Source: Acinetobacter sp. ASP199
Lineage (GTDB): Bacteria; Pseudomonadota; Gammaproteobacteria; Pseudomonadales; Moraxellaceae
Length of the DNA stretch: 64,000 nt
Assembly: GCF_022700675.1 (NCBI RefSeq)
Contig: NZ_CP062182.1
Location: 1,550,001 to 1,614,000 of the forward strand
Direction of reading: 5' to 3'
This document shows, piece by piece, positions 8,998 to 20,297 of this stretch. Each line of letters begins with the position of its first letter. Position 1 is the first letter of the stretch. The notes beneath the pieces were generated by a model that saw only the letters and a program-made list of their open reading frames with translations, searched no databases and was not told where the DNA came from. Position numbers and translations under genes: made by a program.

Positions 8998-9918
8998 ATG
9001 AACCGCCAAGAAATTGATGCACTGGTTAAAAAAATGAATGTCGATACAGCGACAGGACCAGTAGATGAGCGTGTACAACAAGTTGTTGTACGTTTATTAG
9101 GTGATTTTTTCCAGGCTATTGAAGATCTTGATATTTCTCAGACTGAACTCTGGAAAGGTCTGGAATACTTTACTGATGCAGGTCAAGCTAATGAATTAGG
9201 CTTACTGGCTGCAGGTCTTGGTCTGGAACATTACTTAGACTTACGCGCGGATGAAGCAGATGCCAAAGCAGGCATTACAGGTGGTACACCACGTACCATC
9301 GAAGGCCCGCTGTATGTTGCAGGTGCACCTGAGTCAGTTGGTTTTGCGCGTATGGATGACGGTTCTGAAGAAGGCAAAATTCCGACCCTGATTATTGAAG
9401 GCACAGTGACCGATACTGACGGCAACATCATTGAAGGTGCAAAAGTTGAAGTCTGGCATGCCAACAGCCTGGGTAACTATTCGTTCTTTGACAAGTCACA
9501 ATCTGACTTTAACCTGCGCCGATCAATCTTTACCGATCAAGACGGTAAATATGTGGCGCTGACCACCATGCCGGTCGGTTATGGCTGCCCACCTGAAGGT
9601 ACCACCCAGTTCGTACTGGACAAATTAGGCCGTCATGGTAACCGTCCATCACACGTCCATTACTTTGTGTCTGCACCGGGTTACCGCAAGCTGACCACTC
9701 AATTCAACATTGAAGGCGACCAATACCTGTGGGATGACTTTGCATTCGCTACCCGTGAAGGTCTGGTGGCAACTGCTGTAGACGTAACTGATGAAGCTGA
9801 AATTGCAAAACGTGGCCTGAAAGGTCCTTTCAAATACATTCAATTCGATATTGAACTTGTGAAAGACCAGGCTGCTGCACCAAGCACTGAAGTAGAACGT
9901 CGTCGCGCAAGCGCTTAA
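8998..9918 (+). CDS. catA: Catechol 1,2-dioxygenase
   Basis: Intradiol dioxygenase that opens catechol to cis,cis-muconate using non-heme Fe(III). The four iron ligands are seen as Y161 (GNYSFF), Y195 (VGYGCPP), H219 and H221 (SHVHYF). An N-terminal helical dimer/lipid-binding domain of about 100 residues precedes the beta-sandwich. An earlier in-frame ATG exists at 8971, but TAGGAG lies between it and the ATG at 8998, so 8998 is preferred, giving 306 residues. In A. baylyi catA sits after benABCDE; here it precedes benA. Confidence 0.95.
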   Translation: MNRQEIDALVKKMNVDTATGPVDERVQQVVVRLLGDFFQAIEDLDISQTELWKGLEYFTDAGQANELGLLAAGLGLEHYLDLRADEADAKAGITGGTPRTIEGPLYVAGAPESVGFARMDDGSEEGKIPTLIIEGTVTDTDGNIIEGAKVEVWHANSLGNYSFFDKSQSDFNLRRSIFTDQDGKYVALTTMPVGYGCPPEGTTQFVLDKLGRHGNRPSHVHYFVSAPGYRKLTTQFNIEGDQYLWDDFAFATREGLVATAVDVTDEAEIAKRGLKGPFKYIQFDIELVKDQAAAPSTEVERRRASA

Positions 9919-9929
9919 TACACTTGAGA

Positions 9930-9959
9930 AGCGGGATATGCATCGAGATATATCCCGCT
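9930..9959 (+). other. Perfect inverted repeat between catA and benA
   Basis: A 10-bp stem AGCGGGATAT / ATATCCCGCT with a 10-base loop fills most of the catA-benA gap. No T tract follows, so it is unlikely to be a strong intrinsic terminator. It could be an mRNA stability or processing hairpin. Confidence 0.6.
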
Positions 9960-9990
9960 GACTTCCCCCTTGGAAAGTCGGAGAAAGGAC

Positions 9991-11375
9991 ATGCCTCGTA
10001 TTCCCGTAATTAACACCAGCCATTTAGACCGCATTGATGAATTACTGGTTGATGATTTTGAATCTGGTGAATTTAAACTGCACCGCTCGGTATTTACAGA
10101 CCAGGCTCTGTTTGACCTTGAGATGAAATACATCTTTGAAGGTAACTGGGTTTATCTGGCGCATGAAAGCCAGATCCCAAACAATAACGACTTTTATACT
10201 ACGTATATTGGCCGTCAGCCGATCATCATTGCACGTAACCGTCAAGGTGAACTGAATGCCATGATCAATGCCTGTTCACATCGCGGTGCACAGTTATGCC
10301 GTAACAAGAAAGGCAATAAAGCAACCTATACTTGCCCGTTCCATGGCTGGACTTTCAATAACTCAGGTAAGTTATTAAAAGTGAAAGATCCGGCTGATGC
10401 GGGTTATTCAGACTGTTTTAACCAAGACGGCTCGCATGACCTGAAAAAGGTTGCACGTTTTGAAAATTACAAAGGTTTCTTGTTTGGCAGCCTGAATCCG
10501 GATGTTCCTTCTCTGGAAGAATACCTGGGTGAAGCCACCAAGATCATCGACATGATCGTGGGTCAGTCTGAGCAAGGTCTGGAAGTCTTACGCGGTTCTT
10601 CGACTTATACCTATGAAGGTAACTGGAAGCTGACTGCTGAAAATGGTGCCGATGGCTATCACGTCTCTGCCGTACACTGGAACTACGCTGCGACCACTCA
10701 GCAACGTAAGGAAAAAGAAGCTGGCGATAATATTCGTGCCATGAGCGCAGGTGCCTGGGGTAAACAAGGCGGTGGTTCTTATGGCTTTGAACATGGTCAC
10801 ATGCTGCTTTGGACACAATGGGCTAACCCGGAAGACCGCCCAAACTTCGCCAAGAAAGACGAATACACTGAGAAATACGGTGAAGCGATGGCGAAATGGA
10901 TGATCGAACGTTCACGTAACCTGTGTATCTATCCAAACGTTTATTTTATGGATCAGTTCGGTTCACAAATCCGTGTCCTGCGTCCGATCTCTGTCGATAA
11001 GACGGAAGTCACCATTTACTGTATCGGTCCTGTCGGTGAGGAGCCTGAAGCACGCACCCGCCGTATCCGTCAGTATGAAGACTTCTTTAATGCTTCTGGT
11101 ATGGCAACTCCGGACGATCTGGAAGAATTCCGTGCCTGTCAGGCTGGTTATGCCGGGATTGCACTGGAATGGAATGACATGTGCCGTGGTTCCAAGCACT
11201 GGATTCAAGGGCCGGATGATGCAGCCAATGAAATTGGCCTGAAACCAAAACTGTCCGGCATTAAAACTGAAGATGAAGGCTTATATCTGGCACAACACCA
11301 GTACTGGCTAGAACTGATCAAAAAAGGCATTGCGACCGAAAAAGAAATTGCTGCAAGCACTGAAGGAGAAACCGC

Positions 11376-11379
<4 letters not shown>
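9991..11379 (+). CDS. benA: Benzoate 1,2-dioxygenase, large (alpha) subunit
   Basis: Catalytic subunit of the ring-hydroxylating dioxygenase that turns benzoate into its cis-1,2-diol. The Rieske [2Fe-2S] ligands are C95, H97, C115 and H118 (ACSHRG and CPFHGW). The mononuclear iron site includes H224 and H229 in [15 protein letters not shown]. The ATG at 9991 follows GGAGAAAGG; an in-frame TTG at 9970 is less likely. The product has 462 residues. Its stop overlaps the start of benB by four bases, so translation is coupled. Confidence 0.96.
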
Positions 11380-12976
<1,597 letters not shown>

Positions 12977-12993
12977 TAGAGGGAATTTATTCA

Positions 12994-13779
12994 ATGTCTA
13001 ATCGTCAAAGATTTGAAAATAAAGTTGTAATCGTGACTGGTGCCGCTCAGGGCATCGGGCGCGGTGTCGCGTTGCAGGTGGCGAGTGAAGGCGCTCAAGT
13101 GGTGATGGCTGATCTTTCTCCTTATGTGGAAGAAGTTCTGGCTGAAATTGAAGCGACTGGCGGTAATGCGATTACCGTCAAAGCCAATCTTGAAACGTTT
13201 GCCGGTGCTCAATCAGTCGTTGAAAAAGCGATAGAAACCTATGGTCGTGTCGATGCGCTAATCAATAACGTCGGTGGTGCAATCTGGATGAAACCTTTCG
13301 AAGAATTTTCTGAAGAGGAAATTATCAAGGAAGTGAATCGTTCATTGTTCCCGACCCTGTGGTGTTGCCGCGCAGTATTACCTGAAATGATTAAAAATCA
13401 AAAAGGTACTATCGTTAACGTTTCATCTATTGCAACACGTGGTATCAACCGTGTGCCTTACTCTGCTTCTAAAGGTGGCGTAAATGGTTTAACGGCTGCC
13501 CTCGCATTTGAACATGCCAAAGATGGTATCCGTGTCAATGCAATCGCGACTGGTGGCACTGAAGCACCACCACGTAAAGTACCGCGCAATGCCAATCCAC
13601 TGACTGAATCTGAAAAGGAATGGATGCAGCAAGTGGTTGATCAGACCATTGACCGTACGTTTATGGGACGCTACGGCACCATTCAGGAACAAGTGAATGC
13701 GATTGTATTCCTGGCTTCCGATGAATCATCTTATATGACAGGTACGGTAGTACCAGTCGGTGGAGGAGATCAGGGCTAG
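12994..13779 (+). CDS. benD: 1,6-dihydroxycyclohexa-2,4-diene-1-carboxylate dehydrogenase
   Basis: Short-chain dehydrogenase that oxidises and decarboxylates the benzoate cis-diol to catechol with NAD+. The nucleotide motif TGAAQGIG lies at residues 15-22, and the catalytic set is S145, Y156 and K160 (YSASK). The 261-residue length is usual. The gene follows benC by 17 bases with a GAGGGA ribosome site, completing the benABCD set. Confidence 0.95.
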   Translation: MSNRQRFENKVVIVTGAAQGIGRGVALQVASEGAQVVMADLSPYVEEVLAEIEATGGNAITVKANLETFAGAQSVVEKAIETYGRVDALINNVGGAIWMKPFEEFSEEEIIKEVNRSLFPTLWCCRAVLPEMIKNQKGTIVNVSSIATRGINRVPYSASKGGVNGLTAALAFEHAKDGIRVNAIATGGTEAPPRKVPRNANPLTESEKEWMQQVVDQTIDRTFMGRYGTIQEQVNAIVFLASDESSYMTGTVVPVGGGDQG

Positions 13780-13838
13780 GGCCTGATCATCACGATTTTT
13801 AACAGGCTCATGGTTAGACGAAAGGAGGCACATCACCA

Positions 13839-15059
13839 ATGAACACCCTGTTTCAGACTTTAAAAAATGATTGGTCAATTTCAGCGACTGTTGCAGGATT
13901 TCTAGCAGTGCTGATTTCCTATTCAGGACCACTGATCATTTTTTTCCAGGCGGCACAGCAAGCCCAGGTTTCCCCAGACATGATGATTTCATGGATTTGG
14001 GGAATTTCTATTGGTGCTGCGCTTGCAGGTATCTTTTTATCAATCAAGTACAAAGTACCTGTAGTCACTGCTTGGTCTGCGCCGGGAACGGCACTATTAG
14101 TGACGCTTTTTCCAGATATTTCCCTCAATGAAGCGGTGGCTGCCTATATCACCTCTGCTGTGGTGATTTTTTTCATTGGCATCAGCGGTTATTTCGACAA
14201 GCTACTATCCTGGATTCCCCAGGAAGTGGCTGCCGGAATGATGGCGGGGATTTTATTGCAGTTTGGTTTAGGACTGTTCACGGCTACCGATACCATGCCC
14301 TATATCGTCTTTGGCATGCTGGCGGTGTTTTTGCTGGCCAAGCGTTTCAGTCCACGTTATGCCATGGTCTGGGTACTGGTCGCAGGTGTGATTTTAAGCA
14401 TGCTGCTGGGCAAGATTAATCCGGTCACGGCAGATTTCAGTCTGGCGATTCCGCAATTTATTGCACCGGAATGGACCTGGAGTTCCACCCTGAATCTGGC
14501 CCTCCCGCTCATTCTGGTCAGCCTGTCGGGCCAGTTTTTACCGGGAATGGCCATTATCAAGCTCAGTGGTTATGACATGCCGGCCAAGCCGATTATCAGT
14601 GCAACCAGTATTGCCTCGCTTGCGGTGGCCTGTGTGGGGGGGATTACTATTGTATTGGCCTCGATCACGGCCGCATTGTGTTTAGGCAAGGACGCGCACG
14701 AGCTGAAAGAAAAGCGCTATATCGCCGGGGTGGCGAACGGGCTTTTTTATATTTTAGGCGGCCTGTTTGCTGGCAGCATTGTCATGCTGTTTAGCCTGAT
14801 GCCGAAGGAATTAATTGCAGCTTTGGCAGGGCTGGCCTTACTCGGAGCAATTGCCACTAATATTTCTATGGCGATGGGCAAAGAGTCGCAACGTGATGCC
14901 GCACTGATTACTTTTTTAGCAACCGCTTCCGGCATGCATTTCTTGGGACTGAGTTCAGTCTTTTGGGGGATTTGCATTGGCCTGGTAGCACATTTTCTGC
15001 TGTCACAGAAAGACCGTAATGCTGTTCCGGTTGCAACATCAGATTCAAAACGAATTTAA
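13839..15059 (+). CDS. benE: Benzoate/H+ symporter, BenE family
   Basis: Inner-membrane transporter of 406 residues with about 12 hydrophobic segments and the BenE family pattern (SYSGPLIIFFQAA near residue 28, TAWSAPGTALL near 75). It probably imports benzoate, in parallel with the BenK-like MFS carrier. AAAGGAGGC lies upstream at good spacing. It sits between benD and catI, so expression with the enzymes is expected. Confidence 0.92.
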   Translation: MNTLFQTLKNDWSISATVAGFLAVLISYSGPLIIFFQAAQQAQVSPDMMISWIWGISIGAALAGIFLSIKYKVPVVTAWSAPGTALLVTLFPDISLNEAVAAYITSAVVIFFIGISGYFDKLLSWIPQEVAAGMMAGILLQFGLGLFTATDTMPYIVFGMLAVFLLAKRFSPRYAMVWVLVAGVILSMLLGKINPVTADFSLAIPQFIAPEWTWSSTLNLALPLILVSLSGQFLPGMAIIKLSGYDMPAKPIISATSIASLAVACVGGITIVLASITAALCLGKDAHELKEKRYIAGVANGLFYILGGLFAGSIVMLFSLMPKELIAALAGLALLGAIATNISMAMGKESQRDAALITFLATASGMHFLGLSSVFWGICIGLVAHFLLSQKDRNAVPVATSDSKRI

Positions 15060-15096
15060 AGACATCCATTAGTTTAGGATATGTAAGGACCAGATT

Positions 15097-15768
15097 ATGA
15101 TAGATAAAAGTTCATTATCATTGAAAGAAACACTCTCCCAGATCAAGGATGGTTCGACCATCATGATCGGTGGTTTTGGTACAGCGGGCCAACCGGCTGA
15201 ACTGATCGATGGCTTGATCGAACTTGGCGTGAAAGATCTTGTGATCGTCAATAATAATGCCGGTAATGGCGACTACGGTTTGGCTAAATTACTCAAAGCC
15301 GGTGCTGTGCGTAAAATTATCTGCTCTTTCCCGCGTCAGTCAAATTCCTGGGTATTTGACGAACTCTATCGTGCAGGCAAGATCGAACTGGAACTGGTTC
15401 CTCAAGGCAACCTCGCTTGCCGTATTCAAGCTGCAGGCATGGGCTTAGGTCCAATCTACACGCCAACAGGGTTTGGTACCTTGCTTGCTGAAGGCAAACC
15501 AACCATGAACTATGAAGGCAAAGACTACGTTTTAGAAAATCCAATCAAGGCTGATTTTGCTTTAATTAAAGCTTCTAAAGGCGACCGTTGGGGCAATCTG
15601 GTCTACCGTAAATCTGCCCGTAACTTCGGCCCGATCATGGCAATGGCAGCAGATGTAAGCATTGCACAGGTTTCTGAAGTGGTTGAACTGGGTGCACTGG
15701 ATCCTGAACACATCATAACCCCGGGAATTTTTGTTCAACACGTTGTTCAAGTTAAACCTGCACAATAA
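15097..15768 (+). CDS. catI: 3-oxoadipate CoA-transferase subunit A
   Basis: Alpha subunit of the enzyme that moves CoA from succinyl-CoA to 3-oxoadipate. The glycine-rich start of class I CoA-transferases is visible (IMIGGFGTAGQPAELI, near residues 22-37). The 223-residue length fits. A TAAGGA ribosome site precedes the ATG. The subunit B gene follows after 19 bases. The sequence is equally compatible with the name pcaI; the neighbours favour catI. Confidence 0.94.
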   Translation: MIDKSSLSLKETLSQIKDGSTIMIGGFGTAGQPAELIDGLIELGVKDLVIVNNNAGNGDYGLAKLLKAGAVRKIICSFPRQSNSWVFDELYRAGKIELELVPQGNLACRIQAAGMGLGPIYTPTGFGTLLAEGKPTMNYEGKDYVLENPIKADFALIKASKGDRWGNLVYRKSARNFGPIMAMAADVSIAQVSEVVELGALDPEHIITPGIFVQHVVQVKPAQ

Positions 15769-15787
15769 TTGGCATCGGAGAAAAATA

Positions 15788-16444
15788 ATGAGCTATATCA
15801 AACTGACCCGTGACCAGATCGCTGAACGTGTGGCACAAGATATTCCTGATGGCGCTTATGTGAACCTGGGTATCGGTTTACCAACCAAGATTTCCAGCTA
15901 CCTGCCAAGCGATAAAGACGTATTCCTGCATTCTGAAAATGGCCTGTTGGCGTTCGGCCCTCCTCCTGCTGAAGAAGACCGCGATCCAGAACTGATCAAT
16001 GCCGGTAAAGAATTCGTAACTTTACTTGAAGGTGGTTCTTTCTTCCATCATGGTGATTCATTCGCGATGATGCGTGGCGGTCACTTAGATATTGCGGTAC
16101 TGGGCGCGTTCCAGGTGGCTGAAAATGGTGATCTGGCTAACTGGCATACCGGTGCACCGGATGCGATTCCGGCTGTGGGCGGTGCGATGGATCTGGCTGT
16201 GGGTGCGAAAAAAGTCTTTATTACCACGGATCATATGACTAAAAAAGGCGAGCCAAAAATCGTGGCTGAACTGTCTTATCCTGCGACTGGCCTGAAATGT
16301 GTCGACCGTATTTATACCGATCTTTGTGTGATTGATGTGACGCCTGAAGGGATGAAAGTGATTGAGAAAGTTGAAGGTCTGTCATTTGAAGAATTGCAGT
16401 CAATGACTGGTGCCAAACTGATTGATGCGACTCAATCAAATTAA
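15788..16444 (+). CDS. catJ: 3-oxoadipate CoA-transferase subunit B
   Basis: Beta subunit carrying the catalytic glutamate that forms the enzyme-CoA thioester, here E50 in the motif HSENGLLAFG. The ATG at 15788 follows GGAGAAAAATA; the frame is open upstream to 15731, inside catI, but that extension does not look like family sequence. The product has 218 residues. A pair of palindromic repeats follows before catF. Confidence 0.94.
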   Translation: MSYIKLTRDQIAERVAQDIPDGAYVNLGIGLPTKISSYLPSDKDVFLHSENGLLAFGPPPAEEDRDPELINAGKEFVTLLEGGSFFHHGDSFAMMRGGHLDIAVLGAFQVAENGDLANWHTGAPDAIPAVGGAMDLAVGAKKVFITTDHMTKKGEPKIVAELSYPATGLKCVDRIYTDLCVIDVTPEGMKVIEKVEGLSFEELQSMTGAKLIDATQSN

Positions 16445-16448
16445 GGGG

Positions 16449-16545
16449 AAGTCCCTCCTTTATTAAAGGAGGGATTTAGGGAGGATTTGAGGAATAAAAC
16501 TACTTCATTAAATCCATCCCGACCTCCCTTTAAAAAAGGGAGGAG
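16449..16545. repeat. Paired palindromic intergenic repeat (B then A arrangement)
   Basis: Two hairpin palindromes flank a 50-base spacer: TCCCTCC..GGAGGGA at 16452-16474 and CCTCCCTTT..AAAGGGAGG at 16523-16543. The flanks ATTTAGGGAGGATTT and AAATCCATCCCGACC are near-complementary. The same two half-elements, in the opposite order, occur at 22690-22761. Confidence 0.8.
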
Positions 16546-16578
16546 TTTTCTTCTTTTAAATATGTGAGCAAATATACA

Positions 16579-17784
16579 ATGAAAAATGCATATATTATCG
16601 ATGCCATCCGTACCCCATTCGGCCGTTATGCCGGTGGCCTAGCGCCTGTTCGTGCCGATGACTTAGGCGCAGTGCCAATTAAAGCTTTGATAGAACGCAA
16701 TCCAAGTGTGAACTGGGAACAGGTCGATGACGTGATTTATGGCTGTGCCAATCAGGCCGGTGAAGACAACCGTAACGTCGGTCGTATGTCTTCATTACTT
16801 GCAGGTTTGCCTTATCAGGTGCCAGCTACCACTGTAAACCGCCTGTGTGGTTCATCAATGGATGCAGTCGCGATGGCAGCACGTGCGATTAAAGCCGGTG
16901 AAGCCCATCTGATTATTGCTGGTGGTGTAGAAAGCATGTCGCGTGCCCCATTCGTCATGGGCAAGTCAGAAACAGCCTATGGCCGTAGCCAGAAGATTGA
17001 AGACACCACCATGGGGTGGCGTTTTATCAATCCGAAACTGAAAGAAATGTACGGCGTGGACACCATGCCGCAAACGGCTGAAAATCTGGCAGAACAGTTC
17101 AATATCAACCGTGAAGATCAGGACAAATTTGCCCTGACCAGCCAGCAACGTACTACAGCAGCGCAGGCCAATGGTTTCTTTGCCAAGGAAATTATTCCTG
17201 TGGTGATTCCACAGCGTAAAGGCGATCCGGTGGTTGTCGATACTGATGAACATCCACGTGCTTCAACCACAGCAGAAGCCTTGGCAAAACTCAAACCTGT
17301 GGTTAAAGCAGACGGTACTGTAACGGCGGGTAATGCTTCAGGCATTAACGATGGTGCGGCTGCACTTTTAATCGCATCTGATGAAGCGGTTGCTCAACAC
17401 GGCTTAAAACCACGTGCCAAAATTATTGGATCAACCGTCGTTGGTGTTGAACCACGCATCATGGGTTTTGGTCCAGCTCCTGCCATCAAGAAATTACTGG
17501 CGCAAACCGGTCTGACTTTAAAGCAGATGGATGTGATCGAGCTGAATGAAGCCTTTGCTGCTCAAGCACTGGCATGTACCCGTGACTTAGGCATCGAGGA
17601 TGGTTCAGAAAAAGTCAATCCAAACGGTGGTGCAATTGCTTTAGGTCATCCACTCGGTGCATCTGGCGCACGCTTAGTGACAACTGCACTGAACCAGCTT
17701 GAACAAACTGGCGGTCAATACGGTCTATGTTCAATGTGTATTGGTGTCGGTCAAGGCATCGCTTTGATTATTGAACGTGTTTAA
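16579..17784 (+). CDS. catF: 3-oxoadipyl-CoA thiolase
   Basis: Thiolase that splits 3-oxoadipyl-CoA into succinyl-CoA and acetyl-CoA, the last pathway step. Catalytic residues are C90 (NRLCGSS), the histidine of [10 protein letters not shown], and the cysteine of [13 protein letters not shown] prefer the ATG at 16579 ([15 protein letters not shown]), giving the family's typical 401 residues. An in-frame GTG at 16564 would add five residues. The ribosome site is weak. The repeat upstream of the gene may separate or attenuate it from catIJ. Confidence 0.94.
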   Translation: MKNAYIIDAIRTPFGRYAGGLAPVRADDLGAVPIKALIERNPSVNWEQVDDVIYGCANQAGEDNRNVGRMSSLLAGLPYQVPATTVNRLCGSSMDAVAMAARAIKAGEAHLIIAGGVESMSRAPFVMGKSETAYGRSQKIEDTTMGWRFINPKLKEMYGVDTMPQTAENLAEQFNINREDQDKFALTSQQRTTAAQANGFFAKEIIPVVIPQRKGDPVVVDTDEHPRASTTAEALAKLKPVVKADGTVTAGNASGINDGAAALLIASDEAVAQHGLKPRAKIIGSTVVGVEPRIMGFGPAPAIKKLLAQTGLTLKQMDVIELNEAFAAQALACTRDLGIEDGSEKVNPNGGAIALGHPLGASGARLVTTALNQLEQTGGQYGLCSMCIGVGQGIALIIERV

Positions 17785-17794
17785 TCCTCACTCA

Positions 17795-17864
17795 AAGTCC
17801 CCCTTCTTGCGCTTCAGCTTAAAACAATACTTAAGCCTTGCTCAGGGGGATTTAGGGGGATTTA
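17795..17864. repeat. Palindromic intergenic repeat, related to the 16.4 and 22.7 kb elements
   Basis: AAGTCCCCC on the left and GGGGGATTTAGGGGGATTT on the right bracket a 41-base core. The sequence around the stem (AAGTCCC...GGGATTTAGGGGGATTT) matches the B half of the other two elements with a longer loop. It fills the gap between catF and catD. Confidence 0.7.
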
Positions 17865-17886
17865 TAAGATAAAGGATTCTAAAAAA

Positions 17887-18666
17887 ATGCCAACTTTTAC
17901 ATCTAACGATGCTCAGATCAATTTCCAAACCTTTGGTGATGCCAGCAAACCTGCCCTGGTTTTTTCTAACTCACTGGGCACCAAATTCAGCATGTGGCAA
18001 CCACAAATTGAGTTTTTCCAGCAAGACTATTTTGTCATCTGTTATGACACCCGTGGTCATGGGGTTTCCTCTGCACCACAAGGTCCATATAGTCTTGAAC
18101 AGTTAGGTCAGGATGTAGTCAATCTGCTTGACCATTTAAATATTAATAAAGCCTCTTTCTGTGGCATTTCAATGGGCGGTTTAACTGGTCAATGGTTAGT
18201 GATTAACAAACCTGAACGTTTTAGCCACGTGATTATCTGCAATACTGCTGCCAAGATCGGTCAGGAACAAGCCTGGCTGGAACGTGCCGCACTGGTGCGT
18301 GAACAAGGCTTGGCTCCGATTGCATCAACGGCAGCATCACGCTGGTTTACCGATCCCTTTATCCAGAGCAACGCAGCGACTGTTGCAAAACTTTCAAACG
18401 ACTTAGGTGCTGGCAGCCCGGAAGGTTATGCAAGTTGTTGCGAAGCTTTGGCTAAGGCGGATGTTCGTGAGCAACTCAAAGACATCACGATTCCTGTATT
18501 GGTCATTGCAGGCCAACAAGATCCTGTCACCACGGTTGCAGATGGTGAGTTTATGCAAGAACGTATCGCAGGCAGTCAATTGTTTGAAATTAATGCGTCG
18601 CATATTTCCAATGTCGAACAACCTGAAGCATTTAACCAAGCAGTACAAGCTTTTATTCAAGCTTAA
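17887..18666 (+). CDS. catD: 3-oxoadipate enol-lactonase
   Basis: Alpha/beta hydrolase that opens 3-oxoadipate enol-lactone to 3-oxoadipate. The nucleophile elbow GISMGG places the serine at S95; the acid lies in the QQDPVT region and the histidine in NASHISN near the C-terminus. The 259-residue length is normal. It is the last gene of the cluster and ends at a strong terminator. Confidence 0.94.
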   Translation: MPTFTSNDAQINFQTFGDASKPALVFSNSLGTKFSMWQPQIEFFQQDYFVICYDTRGHGVSSAPQGPYSLEQLGQDVVNLLDHLNINKASFCGISMGGLTGQWLVINKPERFSHVIICNTAAKIGQEQAWLERAALVREQGLAPIASTAASRWFTDPFIQSNAATVAKLSNDLGAGSPEGYASCCEALAKADVREQLKDITIPVLVIAGQQDPVTTVADGEFMQERIAGSQLFEINASHISNVEQPEAFNQAVQAFIQA

Positions 18667-18676
18667 CATTCGCCTC

Positions 18677-18707
18677 AAAAAAGCCACGTTCAACGTGGCT
18701 TTTTTTA
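18677..18707. terminator. Rho-independent terminator at the end of the cat-ben cluster
   Basis: Stem AAGCCACG / CGTGGCTT flanked by A6 and T7, so it works on both strands. It lies between the converging catD and EamA transporter genes. Confidence 0.88.
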
Positions 18708-18718
18708 TGGTTGGATGC

Positions 18719-19606
18719 TTATGCCCAAATGACTAAGATCGCTGCAATCACCACCAGTACCAAGCCCATGTGCTCTGCGCGTGCTAATTTTTCTTTAAAG
18801 AAATACGCCGAGATCAGTAAGCTAAATAAAATCTCAATCTGGCCGAGCGTTTTGACAATTGGCACACTCATCATGCTCATGGCAGTAAACCAACCGAGCG
18901 ATGCCATAAAGCTACACACGCTGACGCGGAATGTAAGACCAAGACGTTGCCACATGGCAATTAAGGTTTGGCGTTTAAATAAGCCTAAATACAGCAACAT
19001 GCTGATGCATTGGAAACCGATCACCATCACTAAGACCCATGCCGCACGGTGAATGGTCGGCAACATGCTGAGTTCTAAACTGGCTTCTCGTACCAATAAT
19101 GACGTGATGGCAAAACTTAAACCACTACCAATTCCGATCGCTAAGGTTTTTGCGGAAAAGGTTTCGATCTGTTTGCCTTTACTCAGTAAAAAGACGGCAT
19201 AGCCACCGATTAAGACCCCAAACCAAGCTAAAAGTGATAAATGATCAGATAAGAAAACGACACCAATAATGGCCGCTAAAATCGCCTCACTTTTGGCCAA
19301 TCCTACCCCAATGGCGTAATTTTTTTGTTTAAACAGTTGCACCATGAGCGCCGTTGCCAATATTTGGCTCACACCCGCAATCACGATATAAACCCAAAAT
19401 AATGGGCTAAAATGTACGGTACTTTCTACAGGTTTAAAGTGGTACAACGTACTGATGTAGATGGCAGCAAATGGTAAGGCAAAGATAAAGCGTGCAAGGG
19501 TCACACCCCATACATCGACTGTGGTACTCAATTGTTTTTGAAATGCGTTACGCCATGCCTGCATGAATGCAGCCATTAAGGTAAAGAAGATCCAACTGAT
19601 TGCCAT
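18719..19606 (-). CDS. EamA/DMT-family membrane transporter
   Basis: Inner-membrane protein of 295 residues with about ten hydrophobic helices arranged as two EamA repeats, the second starting near residue 150 (AIGIGSGLSFAITSLLV). Such proteins usually export metabolites or amino acids; the substrate is unknown. It converges with catD at the terminator and faces the AT-rich membrane protein gene across a promoter gap of about 180 bp. Nothing ties it to aromatic degradation. Confidence 0.82.
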   Translation of the reverse strand: MAISWIFFTLMAAFMQAWRNAFQKQLSTTVDVWGVTLARFIFALPFAAIYISTLYHFKPVESTVHFSPLFWVYIVIAGVSQILATALMVQLFKQKNYAIGVGLAKSEAILAAIIGVVFLSDHLSLLAWFGVLIGGYAVFLLSKGKQIETFSAKTLAIGIGSGLSFAITSLLVREASLELSMLPTIHRAAWVLVMVIGFQCISMLLYLGLFKRQTLIAMWQRLGLTFRVSVCSFMASLGWFTAMSMMSVPIVKTLGQIEILFSLLISAYFFKEKLARAEHMGLVLVVIAAILVIWA

Positions 19607-19787
19607 GTCTCATCTGCTGTTAGGTTAAAAGTGAAATAATTTTAAGCCTTTGCAGATGAGATGACTAATTAAAAAAGGGTTTGAAGTTGATAGCGGAAAG
19701 TTTGCAATTTATAACGTCATTTTATGTCGCATATCTCTTTAATATGCTATTCAAACTATTAATAATAGAGAAAAAAGGAGGCATTAA

Positions 19788-20267
19788 ATGATTGCTAGAA
19801 AAATACATGAACTATTAAAATTAGAACTTTCGATTATGTTGTTAAGCTCTCTGGTTTTGATGGCATTGACATATTTACTTGTTGGATCCAAAGGTATTGA
19901 GGAGTTAATAGCTGGTTACAATGGAAACTTTCAAACTCCTAATCTTTTACACTACTCAATCCTTTTTGTTATCGCAATAATCTTATGGTTTTTTTACTAT
20001 TTTTTTAATTATAGAAACAAGGAGTTTTTAAAAAAACTGTCATACGAGCTATTCAATACATGTATTAATTTATTGCGTATTGCTAGCGGGGTTCTTATTT
20101 CATTTACTATTCTTCATTTGTGTGTTGATGGTTGGCATAAAAATCTTTCTTTAATAATTTGCTATGGATTAATCGCTTTTAGTGAGGTTACTTTTTTTTC
20201 ATATATTAGAGATTACTGGTTCTTTAAGGATAATAGAAATGATACGAAATTCTTAGTACGAAGTTAG
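19788..20267 (+). CDS. Hypothetical membrane protein, AT-rich
   Basis: A 159-residue protein with four likely membrane segments (about residues 14-33, 55-73, 94-112, 120-138) and a charged C-terminus. The start is firm: AAAGGAGG lies six bases before the ATG. Base composition is clearly more AT-rich than its neighbours, with many TTT, ATA and AAA codons, suggesting later acquisition. I do not recognise a family. It ends at a terminator shared with the converging ureC. Confidence 0.65.
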   Translation: MIARKIHELLKLELSIMLLSSLVLMALTYLLVGSKGIEELIAGYNGNFQTPNLLHYSILFVIAIILWFFYYFFNYRNKEFLKKLSYELFNTCINLLRIASGVLISFTILHLCVDGWHKNLSLIICYGLIAFSEVTFFSYIRDYWFFKDNRNDTKFLVRS

Positions 20268-20268
20268 A

Positions 20269-20292
20269 AAAAGCCCTTTTACAAGGGCTTTT
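20269..20292. terminator. Rho-independent terminator, convergent
   Basis: Stem AAAAGCCCTT / AAGGGCTTTT with a four-base loop between the stop of the AT-rich membrane gene and the stop of ureC. Confidence 0.8.
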
Positions 20293-20297
20293 CTGTC

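Noticed and set aside
18719..20267. Possible extra aromatic transporter linked to the ben cluster (EamA and AT-rich protein)
   Set aside because: A strong bidirectional terminator isolates both from catD and no BenM-type site was found near them.
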